The notes under the pieces were generated by a model. That model did not search any database, was not told where the DNA came from, and saw nothing but the letters and a program-made list of their open reading frames with translations. DNA of 6,753 bases from an uncultured Aliterella sp. (GTDB taxonomy: Bacteria; Cyanobacteriota; Cyanobacteriia; Cyanobacteriales; Chroococcidiopsidaceae): positions 1 to 6,753 of the forward strand of contig CAJQOK010000347.1 of assembly GCA_905479905.1 (NCBI GenBank), read 5' to 3'. The position numbers were made by a program, and so were the translations under genes. Shown here in pieces: positions 1 to 5,624 of the stretch; positions within the stretch are counted from its first letter, which is position 1; every line of letters begins with the position of its first letter.

Positions 1-75
1 AAAGATATTGATTATTTAATTTGGGCTGTTAAAAAGAGTATGGAAGAATTACGAGAAGCAGGTTTTTTTATCTAA
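1..75 (+). CDS. 3' end of an unidentified gene (possible PLP-dependent enzyme)
   Basis: Reading frame 1 is open from the window edge to TAA at 73-75 and gives 24 residues, starting KDIDYLIWAVKKSMEELREA and ending GFFI. The peptide looks like an amphipathic C-terminal helix of the kind 'DIDxLI.A...SMEEL'. Such tails close many fold-type I PLP enzymes (aminotransferases and group II decarboxylases), some of which supply diamines for hydroxamate siderophores. That resemblance is only a guess from a short stretch. The start and all catalytic residues lie outside the window. The gene has the same direction as the iron-transport genes at 1877-6753, and converges on tnpB, whose stop codon is only 15 bases away, with no visible terminator between them. 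Confidence 0.5.
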   Translation, partial: KDIDYLIWAVKKSMEELREAGFFI

Positions 76-90
76 TCCTTTGGTGTTTAC

Positions 91-1341
91 TTAGTGGCAA
101 GAAAAATCAGATAGGTCTTGGGCTGATTCTATCCCGTTGTAAACTAACCCCAGCCCTGAAGGGCGGGGCAATGCAAGTAGCCCTAAGACTTGACTACTCA
201 AAGAGCAGAAAAGCCTTGAACCTCCGAGGCTATTTACTGAGCCTCCGACGATTGAAATCATTTTTGAACCATTTTCATCAGCATCACAATGATTGCCACA
301 ATGCCCACACTTAAATACTTTTCCCGAACGGTAGGACTTACCTTTTACAGGATGAATGTGCAAGCACTCAGCGCACGTTTGGCTAGTGTACGCAGGATTA
401 ACCGCAATCAATTCAACACCATATTTCAAGCTTTTGTAGCTCAGAAACATTCGGAGTTGAAAAAATGCCCAACTGTTACTACGCCTACGTTCGGCTTTGG
501 TTCTGGGCAACTGATTAGTCCGTTCTCTGATACCTGTAAGGTCTTCAATTGCAATGATGGCATTGTTCGCAAGTGCCGACAGGACAATCAATTTACTGAT
601 GTTATGGTTCAGCCATGTTTGATAGCGCCGCTCACGCCCCGACAGCCGTTGCAAAATCTGCCTTGCCCTACGGCGAGTAGACCTTGTGCCTTTCGATGCT
701 TTTTTTTGGAGCGATGCTCTGACTCGCGCAAATTTATCGCGCTTATCAGTTATCTGTTTTCCATCCCACTTATCCCCCATCGAGGTAACGGCGATGTCTC
801 GTCTTCCAAAGTCAACGCCAATCACTTTATTCGATTTGATTGGTTCTACTACTTCATCCTTAACTTGAATATGAATATAAAATTCACCGTCTCGGTGCTT
901 ACACAACTGCGCCGATGTTGGCTTTTTGCCAGAGAGTTTTCCTCTTTGGTAGTTGCCAGCATTAATACTGATGTGTTCCCTTCCCCCAATCAAAGTCAAA
1001 CTAGCCGTCCAGTCCTTCTCTCTGAAGTCGAAAATCCGAGCATCATAATCAGCAGAAGTTGGCTTAAATGCCTGAACCCGCGATCCTTTTTGCTTCGCAG
1101 TTTTACGGTTAGCGCCGACTCTAGCGCAAGCCCTAACCGCCAAATTAGCAGACAAGCCAAACATAGACCGCAAGTTTTGATAAACCAGGTTTTGAATGGT
1201 TGTCTTACTTGTTATCTGTGGTTTGACTTGGCTATTGGCATAATTGCAACCATCCGCAAACGCCTTCAAAGTTGCTTCAATCATGGCAACTTGGGAAGAA
1301 GTGGGGTTAAGCTTACAAACTATTGTCAGGACTTGATTCAT
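91..1341 (-). CDS. tnpB: RNA-guided endonuclease TnpB, IS200/IS605 family
   Basis: TnpB proteins are omega-RNA-guided DNA nucleases, relatives of Cas12, that help IS200/IS605 elements persist by cutting emptied donor sites. This copy has 416 residues, a usual length. The N-terminal half (about 1-170) is the RNA/DNA-binding part. The RuvC-like nuclease follows: IGVDFG with D177, AIEDL with E266, and DADEN with D355 form the expected D-E-D triad. A zinc ribbon lies between the last two (C323, C326, C345, C348), preceded by the family-typical TSQTC. A very basic stretch spans about 203-240. Nothing looks broken, so it is probably active, unlike the nuclease-dead TldR relatives. The last 40 or so residues (after about 365) are encoded by the probable omega-RNA and right end and are unlikely to be a folded domain. 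The ATG at 1341 fits the conserved family start (MNQVLTIVCKLNPT). No Shine-Dalgarno is evident; see the promoter entry. Confidence 0.93.
   Translation of the reverse strand: MNQVLTIVCKLNPTSSQVAMIEATLKAFADGCNYANSQVKPQITSKTTIQNLVYQNLRSMFGLSANLAVRACARVGANRKTAKQKGSRVQAFKPTSADYDARIFDFREKDWTASLTLIGGREHISINAGNYQRGKLSGKKPTSAQLCKHRDGEFYIHIQVKDEVVEPIKSNKVIGVDFGRRDIAVTSMGDKWDGKQITDKRDKFARVRASLQKKASKGTRSTRRRARQILQRLSGRERRYQTWLNHNISKLIVLSALANNAIIAIEDLTGIRERTNQLPRTKAERRRSNSWAFFQLRMFLSYKSLKYGVELIAVNPAYTSQTCAECLHIHPVKGKSYRSGKVFKCGHCGNHCDADENGSKMISIVGGSVNSLGGSRLFCSLSSQVLGLLALPRPSGLGLVYNGIESAQDLSDFSCH
125..260 (-). ncRNA. candidate omega-RNA (reRNA) of the TnpB element
   Basis: In characterised IS200/IS605 elements the guide RNA scaffold overlaps the tnpB 3' end and runs to the right end, and the guide is copied from the adjoining flank. 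Three hairpins occur here in - strand order. The first, 245-226, pairs GAGGCT with AGCCTC over an 8-nt loop. The second, 198-176, pairs AGUAGUC with GGCUACU, including one G-U pair. The third, 168-148, is the GC-rich right-end hairpin. The guide would then be read from flank sequence somewhere between about 145 and 90. The two upstream hairpins lie in tnpB codons, so some pairing may be chance. Boundaries are estimates. Confidence 0.45.
148..168 (-). repeat. right-end subterminal hairpin of the IS
   Basis: On the + strand the site reads CCCC-A-GCCCT-GA-AGGGC-GGGG, so CCCC/GGGG and GCCCT/AGGGC pair with a single bulged A. In practice the inner stem would close on a four-base loop. Its CCCCA-n-CCCTGAAG core recurs at the other end of the element in the same orientation. 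Expected roles from the family are TnpA recognition as single-stranded DNA and the last stem of the omega-RNA. Confidence 0.7.
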
Positions 1342-1348
1342 ACTTCAC

Positions 1349-1377
1349 ATTATATCACAAGTGACTAGCACTTAAAA
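1349..1377 (-). promoter_or_regulatory. candidate tnpB promoter, extended -10, leaderless start
   Basis: On the - strand TGATATAAT (TATAAT at 1354-1349) is a perfect -10 with the TG of an extended -10. A -35 would fall at 1377-1372, where TTTTAA is a poor match. Transcription would start about 7 bases after the -10, at or next to the ATG at 1341. This implies a leaderless or near-leaderless mRNA and explains the absence of a ribosome binding site. There is no experimental support. Confidence 0.45.
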
Positions 1378-1380
1378 GGC

Positions 1381-1418
1381 GGCATCTTTTGGGATGACGG
1401 AGTCATCCCAAAAATGCC
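1381..1418. repeat. long near-perfect hairpin between left end and tnpB
   Basis: GGCAT (1381-1385) pairs with ATGCC (1414-1418), and TTTTGGGATGAC (1387-1398) pairs with GTCATCCCAAAA (1402-1413). This makes a 17-bp stem broken only by one unpaired C at 1386, with loop GGA. There is no T-run after the stem on either strand, so it is not a standard intrinsic terminator. It lies inside the element, just upstream of the tnpB promoter candidate. Possible roles are insulation of tnpB from read-through, a single-stranded DNA signal for transposition, or a nested small palindromic repeat. The sequence does not decide between these. Confidence 0.7.
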
Positions 1419-1436
1419 ATTGCTAATTGCGTTCCT

Positions 1437-1456
1437 CCCCATCCCTGAAGTCAGGG
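1437..1456 (-). repeat. left-end subterminal hairpin of the IS
   Basis: On the + strand CCCTGA (1443-1448) and TCAGGG (1451-1456) form a perfect 6-bp stem around AG, preceded by CCCCAT. It shares CCCCA-n-CCCTGAAG with the hairpin at 148-168, in the same orientation. It lies about 100 bases upstream of the tnpB start, where a left end is expected. The element's tip is probably within the next 10 or so bases to the right. Confidence 0.65.
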
Positions 1457-1667
1457 GCTTCCCGCACGCGATCCGGTGAAAAGCGATCGCACTTTGCCTG
1501 GTCGATAGACAAGCTATTTGCAACGGGTGCGACCGCAGCGATCGCTCAGTTAATTGAGAATTAATTTTATTAAGTTATGTATCGTCATTGAGAACCTTTC
1601 GCTAAAGTCTAGGATGATAACTTAGAACTCATTCTGAACAGATTCGTTATTCAGTTGGTTATACAGC

Positions 1668-1687
1668 CTTTATCTTTGCAGATAAAG
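1668..1687. promoter_or_regulatory. 20-bp perfect dyad, possible operator
   Basis: CTTTATCT and AGATAAAG form a perfect 8-bp inverted repeat around TTGC, about 190 bases upstream of the receptor start. The short AT-rich stem with no following T-run makes a DNA-binding site more likely than a terminator. I do not recognise it as a Fur box or any named operator. Confidence 0.3.
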
Positions 1688-1716
1688 AGATTTTGATTAG
1701 CAACTACGTCGCTTTA

Positions 1717-1754
1717 TTGAAATTAACTTGTAACCATTACTAATAATAATTTGC
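1717..1754 (+). promoter_or_regulatory. weak promoter with overlapping Fur-box-like sequence
   Basis: TTGAAA at 1717-1722 followed after 18 bases by TAATAA (1741-1746) could be a sigma-70 type promoter for the receptor gene. The 19 bases at 1736-1754 match the classical Fur consensus GATAATGATAATCATTATC at 12 of 19 positions and would cover the -10, the usual placement for iron repression. In AT-rich DNA such a match can be accidental, so this is a suggestion only. It would leave a 5' leader of about 120 bases. Confidence 0.25.
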
Positions 1755-1876
1755 AGTAAGCTATTGGTTGGCTTTGCTAGATCGCGAAATACCTCAGTAA
1801 AGCTGCGATCGCAGATCCGTCAGCCAGATGACTGCAACCCTATCTGTCGCAGAACGCGGACAACGGAAAATTTGGT

Positions 1877-4474
1877 GTGAAAAATTGGTGGAAAGTGATG
1901 AAGCAATTTGATAAGTTTTATTTTCTCTGGGGATGGTTGGCAATATTTATCTGCCTCTGTGAAATTGAACCAGCCTTAGCAGAGACTAAGATATTGGCAA
2001 ATTTTGCTCTTAGCAATCGGCAACTAGAAAATCGACAGACACAAATCCACTCAATTTCTACCCAAACCTTATTAGCTCAAAACAGTACCCCAGCTTCACT
2101 GGTTCAAGTTACAGCGATAGAGTTGAAGCAAACCGATGATGGATTAGAAATTGTGTTTCAAACACCCAAAGGAAAACAATTAGCACCCTCAATTCTTGCA
2201 GAGGGTAACAACTTAGTCGTTAATATTTCGGATGCTACTCTAGCTTTACCAACAGGGAATGAGTTTAAACAAACCAATCCCATACCAGGAATTACAGAAA
2301 TTAGCGCAACTCAAGTAGATGGCAGTAACATCCGGGTGACAATTACAGGAGAAGAACAAGCGCCTACTGCCGAAGTAACGCCGTCACAAGAAAATTTAGT
2401 ATTAAATATTACTCCCCAAGTAAGTACGGCTCAAACTCAACCCGATGAAGAAATCGAAATTTTTGTGACAGGTGAGGAAGAAGATAACGATTATTTCATT
2501 CCCGATGCTACTTCGGCAACGCGAACTGATGCACCAATACTTGATACTCCTCAAGCAGTTCAGGTGGTTCCACAACAGGTATTGGAAGACCAACAGGTAA
2601 CTCGCCTCGATCAAGCTCTGCGTAATGTTAGCGGCGTTACATCTGGTAGTACAAATTTAGGTAGAAACCTTGAATTTAATATTCGTGGTTTTGATGGCGC
2701 GCCAATTCTCCGCGATGGTTTCCGACAATTTGGCGCAGATGTGTTTCCAGAGACGGCTAATCTCGAACGAGTTGAAGTATTAAAAGGACCAGCATCAGTC
2801 TTGTATGGCGAGAGCGAACCTGGGGGTTTAATTAACCTGGTAACGAAGAAACCTACATCTACTCCTTTCTACGAAATTGAGGCACAGTTTGGCAATCGCA
2901 ACTTTATCAGTCCTAGAATCGATTTTTCTGGCCCACTCACTGACGATGGCAAGTTGCTTTACAGACTAAATGCGCTCTACCGCATTAATGACGATATCCA
3001 AGATGTCGATCGCAAGATAGAACGGCTTTTCATTTCACCTGTAGTAACTTGGAAAATTAGCGATCGCACTGATCTAACCTTTGAATTAGAGTTTCTCACT
3101 GAAAAGCGACCGCCGAGTTTTGGTATTCCTGCTATTGGTAACAGAATTGCTGATATTCCCTTTGATCGCATTACCAATGAACCCGACGATTTTGGCAAAG
3201 AAGATTATATAAGTGTTGGCTACGACTTAGAGCATCGTTTTAACGACAATTGGGAATTACGTAATGCTTTTCGCTTTACAAGACAAAATGCTCTATTAGA
3301 AGTTGCTTATCCTTTCGAGATCGACGAAGAAACAGGCACGGTAACTCGTTTCTGGGCGGCTCAACCTCAAAAAGGAGAAAGTTATTCTTTACAAACCAGC
3401 GCCATCGGCAAGGTTGCTACAGGAGCAATTGACCACGAGCTTTTGTTCGGTATCGATTTGAATTTTACTAGAGATAATTTTAACGATCTCATTCGCCTAG
3501 ATGATGCTAATCCTTTAGAACTGAATCTTTTTGACCCTTTATACAAAACTGCTTCTAGACCAGATTTCGATCAATTGCCTTTGATTAGCGATCGCGAAAC
3601 AGAAACTCGGCGATTGGGGGTTTTTGTCCAAGATCGAGTTTCCTTTTCTGATAGTTTCTTTCTGTTAGCAGGGCTGCGTTATGACACCGTAGAACAAATC
3701 GTCACCAACAATCCCACTGACTTCGACCCCACTTCAACGGAAACAACTCAAAATAACGATGCCCTAATTCCCCGCCTAGGACTTGTTTACAAACCTATTG
3801 AAGAAATCTCCCTTTATGCCAGCTACTCGCAGTCCTTTGCTCCTAACAATGAAACTACAAGCGGTGGAGAAGCTCTAAACCCAGAACGCGGTGAAGGGTT
3901 TGAAGTCGGCATCAAGTCCGAGCTATTGGAGAGTAAGCTGTTTGCGACTTTGGCTTATTTCAACATTAATAAGCAAAATGTTTCTACTGAAGACCCCGAG
4001 GATCCTTTTTCTTTTGTCGCCACAGGAGAACAGGAAAGCCAAGGTGTCGAGCTAGATGTCAGTGGAGAAATTTTGCCTGGGTGGAACATTATTGCTTCCT
4101 ATGCTTACATCGATGCCAAAGTTACAGAAGATAACCTAATTGCCATTGGCAATCGCTTGCCTAATGCTCCCAAACACAGTGCTGGTTTGTGGACAACTTA
4201 CGAAATTCAACTTGGCGATCTCCAAGGACTCGGTTTCGGTGTGGGTTTTAATTTTGTAGGCGATCGCGTTGGAGATTTAGAGAACTCCTTTGAAGTAGAT
4301 AGTTACTTTCTAACTAATGCTGCTGTATTTTACCAGCGCGACGATTGGCGTGTTGCCCTGAATTTTAGAAATTTATTCGATGTAGATTATATAGCAGGTA
4401 CGTCATTGAGAGAAAGAGGCAACGATCGCGGCGAACCTTTTACCGTTCTTGGTTCGATTTCGATCAAGTTTTAA
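1877..4474 (+). CDS. TonB-dependent siderophore receptor with AMIN-type N-terminal domain
   Basis: This is an outer-membrane gated channel that imports ferric-siderophore using TonB-ExbB-ExbD energy. It has 865 residues. A signal peptide covers about 1-35 (hydrophobic core WLAIFICL, cleavage after PALA). An AMIN-like beta domain covers about 73-180, built as two similar halves (LEIVFQTP..LVVNISDA and IRVTITGE..LVLNITPQ). EIEIFVTGE at 192-200 lies where the TonB box is expected. The plug is at about 218-325, with the hallmark LKGPASVLYGESEPGGLINL at 302-321. The 22-strand barrel region follows and ends in a C-terminal phenylalanine (SISIKF), as outer-membrane insertion requires. Length and order fit cyanobacterial FhuA/SchT-like receptors; the exact substrate cannot be read, though hydroxamate siderophore is a fair guess. 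The start is GTG 1877 or ATG 1898, the latter with GGTGG six bases ahead; both keep the signal peptide. The next gene begins 10 bases after the stop. Confidence 0.95.
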   Translation: MKNWWKVMKQFDKFYFLWGWLAIFICLCEIEPALAETKILANFALSNRQLENRQTQIHSISTQTLLAQNSTPASLVQVTAIELKQTDDGLEIVFQTPKGKQLAPSILAEGNNLVVNISDATLALPTGNEFKQTNPIPGITEISATQVDGSNIRVTITGEEQAPTAEVTPSQENLVLNITPQVSTAQTQPDEEIEIFVTGEEEDNDYFIPDATSATRTDAPILDTPQAVQVVPQQVLEDQQVTRLDQALRNVSGVTSGSTNLGRNLEFNIRGFDGAPILRDGFRQFGADVFPETANLERVEVLKGPASVLYGESEPGGLINLVTKKPTSTPFYEIEAQFGNRNFISPRIDFSGPLTDDGKLLYRLNALYRINDDIQDVDRKIERLFISPVVTWKISDRTDLTFELEFLTEKRPPSFGIPAIGNRIADIPFDRITNEPDDFGKEDYISVGYDLEHRFNDNWELRNAFRFTRQNALLEVAYPFEIDEETGTVTRFWAAQPQKGESYSLQTSAIGKVATGAIDHELLFGIDLNFTRDNFNDLIRLDDANPLELNLFDPLYKTASRPDFDQLPLISDRETETRRLGVFVQDRVSFSDSFFLLAGLRYDTVEQIVTNNPTDFDPTSTETTQNNDALIPRLGLVYKPIEEISLYASYSQSFAPNNETTSGGEALNPERGEGFEVGIKSELLESKLFATLAYFNINKQNVSTEDPEDPFSFVATGEQESQGVELDVSGEILPGWNIIASYAYIDAKVTEDNLIAIGNRLPNAPKHSAGLWTTYEIQLGDLQGLGFGVGFNFVGDRVGDLENSFEVDSYFLTNAAVFYQRDDWRVALNFRNLFDVDYIAGTSLRERGNDRGEPFTVLGSISIKF

Positions 4475-4484
4475 GTATTACTGT

Positions 4485-5597
4485 ATGAAATATGGCTTTT
4501 GGAGAAATTTAGTTGGTTGGTATTGGAGAATTGGCAAATTGCGCCGAGCGATCGCTTTAGCAATGCTAGGTCTGCTGACAGTTTTGGCAGTTGCTTGTAA
4601 TAGTAATAATGGCGCAGATGCAGTCCGCCAAAGAGATCTCCAGCAGCATAAAGCATCATCTACTAACTGTCAATCTCTGCAACACGATGGAGGAGAAACT
4701 AAAGTCTGCGGTCAACCCCAAAAAATTGTTGCCCTCAGTCCCAATATGCTAGAAATATTACTTGCCCTAAATATTCAAGCGGTGGGGTACGCCGATTATT
4801 TTTCCTTACCTTCTAGCAAGTTTGATCGCCCCAGCCAACAAATTCCTTTTTTAGGAAAGAGAGTTACCAATCAGCCCGCGAATTTGGGTACTGCTGACAA
4901 CCCCTCTCTGGAGGCTATTGCTCAACTTCAACCAGATTTAATCCTAGGGGAAACTTACTCAAATCAAGATGAATATGCATTGCTCTCCCAAATTGCACCT
5001 ACGTTATTGTTCGCTTATACTGTTGATGACCAGTGGCAAAAGCAAATTCGCGTAATTGCCAAGGCTTTTGGCAAATCCGAGCAAGCAGAAAAAGTCATTG
5101 CCCAACACACAGAAAGACTTGAGCGAGCGCAAAAAGTATTACAGCCGATTGTGAGTAAATATCCTAGGGTATTGCTGTTAGGCTCGGAGCGGTTAGACCA
5201 AGGAGTTCAAATCGATCCTTATAACCACAAAAGTTACTGTAGCGCACTGTTGAAAGAGGTGGGGTTTCAACTTGTCTTTCCTGCCAATTCGGAGGGAAAA
5301 GAGGCACAAGGAGGCAATGTTTCCTTAGAAATTTTGCCCCAACTAGCTGCTGATTTAATTGTTATTCAAGCCTACAACAGTGGCTTTAGTAAGCCAGGAA
5401 AAGATTTGGTTAGCGATCAAATAGCATCTGTTAAACAGCAGTGGAACAATAACGCGATCGCTCAATCTCTACCAGCTAAGAAAAGCGGTCGGGTATATTT
5501 TACCAGCGCCTATCTCTGTCGAGCCATGCCAGGACCAATTGGCGCAGAGATATTTCTTTCTCAACTCCAGCAACAGCTATCTCCAGACACTAAATAA
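4485..5597 (+). CDS. lipoprotein iron-siderophore ABC transporter substrate-binding protein (FecB/FepB type)
   Basis: This protein binds ferric-siderophore in the periplasm and delivers it to an ABC importer, whose permease and ATPase are not in the window. It is 370 residues from ATG 4485. The hydrophobic signal RRAIALAMLGLLTVLAVAC ends at lipobox Cys38, so it should be membrane-anchored. The body is a class III binding fold. The N-lobe opens with KIVALSPNMLEILLALN (80-96) and includes PSLEAIAQLQPDLILG (140-155). A long linking helix covers about 183-218, and the C-lobe has YPRVLLLGSE (226-235) and GGNVSLEILPQLAADLIVIQ (276-295). A cysteine pair (C62, C75) lies just before the fold, in an SLQHDGGETKVCGQP segment typical of cyanobacterial homologues. 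Start choice is uncertain. ATG 4485 has no Shine-Dalgarno; TTG 4539 has GGAG ten bases upstream and would give a textbook 20-residue signal through the Cys. A TTG at 4449 overlapping the receptor is unlikely. It is probably co-transcribed with the receptor gene. Confidence 0.92.
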   Translation: MKYGFWRNLVGWYWRIGKLRRAIALAMLGLLTVLAVACNSNNGADAVRQRDLQQHKASSTNCQSLQHDGGETKVCGQPQKIVALSPNMLEILLALNIQAVGYADYFSLPSSKFDRPSQQIPFLGKRVTNQPANLGTADNPSLEAIAQLQPDLILGETYSNQDEYALLSQIAPTLLFAYTVDDQWQKQIRVIAKAFGKSEQAEKVIAQHTERLERAQKVLQPIVSKYPRVLLLGSERLDQGVQIDPYNHKSYCSALLKEVGFQLVFPANSEGKEAQGGNVSLEILPQLAADLIVIQAYNSGFSKPGKDLVSDQIASVKQQWNNNAIAQSLPAKKSGRVYFTSAYLCRAMPGPIGAEIFLSQLQQQLSPDTK

Positions 5598-5624
5598 CCA
5601 AATTAATCTCAACTTCGATTAAAA

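Larger units (their letters stand above)
120..1465 (-). mobile_element. IS200/IS605-superfamily element, tnpB-only (IS1341-like)
   Basis: The element consists of one tnpB gene read on the - strand, flanked by subterminal hairpins at 148-168 (right end) and 1437-1456 (left end). Both hairpins carry CCCCA-n-CCCTGAAG on the + strand in the same orientation, which fits the IS200/IS605 scheme in which TnpA recognises same-orientation hairpins at each end rather than terminal inverted repeats. No tnpA (Y1 transposase) is present on either strand, so the copy would need a transposase in trans. No target duplication is expected for this family. The exact tips cannot be fixed: the right tip probably lies near 120-145 and the left tip near 1458-1465. 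The element contains none of the window's ten HIP1 octamers. Confidence 0.75.
1466..1876. other. gene-free leader region upstream of the receptor gene
   Basis: No convincing gene lies here. The first 100 bases hold two HIP1 octamers (1483-1490 and 1538-1545). A + strand reading frame there ends with TAA at 1562-1564 and encodes AWSIDKLFATGATAAIAQLI plus EN, with no believable start; it may be a gene remnant or chance. The AT-rich part from about 1562 carries the dyad at 1668-1687 and the promoter candidate at 1717-1754. A third HIP1 octamer (1805-1812) sits inside the 12-bp palindrome CTGCGATCGCAG. The control signals of the iron-transport genes should be in this stretch. Confidence 0.6.

Noticed and set aside
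289..1368. Long + strand open frame (359 codons) opposite tnpB
   Set aside because: It is antisense to a clearly recognised tnpB. Its translation shows no family features and has an unnatural Ser/Arg/Cys-rich composition, as expected for a shadow frame.
1381..1418. Intrinsic terminator reading of the long hairpin
   Set aside because: Neither strand has a T-run after the stem; the A/T runs are paired inside the stem instead.
1588..1618. TTGAGA with TAGGAT 16 bases downstream as a promoter
   Set aside because: The -10 matches only four of six bases and the site is far from the receptor start; it is weaker than the 1717-1746 candidate.
1828..1911. 27-codon + strand frame (MTATLSVAERGQ...) overlapping the receptor start, possible leader peptide
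   Set aside because: It has no ribosome binding site and no attenuator-like hairpin or codon run, and the length is within chance. Only its overlap with the start region is notable.
2402..3198. Two - strand frames of 70 and 73 codons (2402-2614 and 2977-3198)
   Set aside because: Both lie opposite conserved receptor plug and barrel sequence and show no features of their own.
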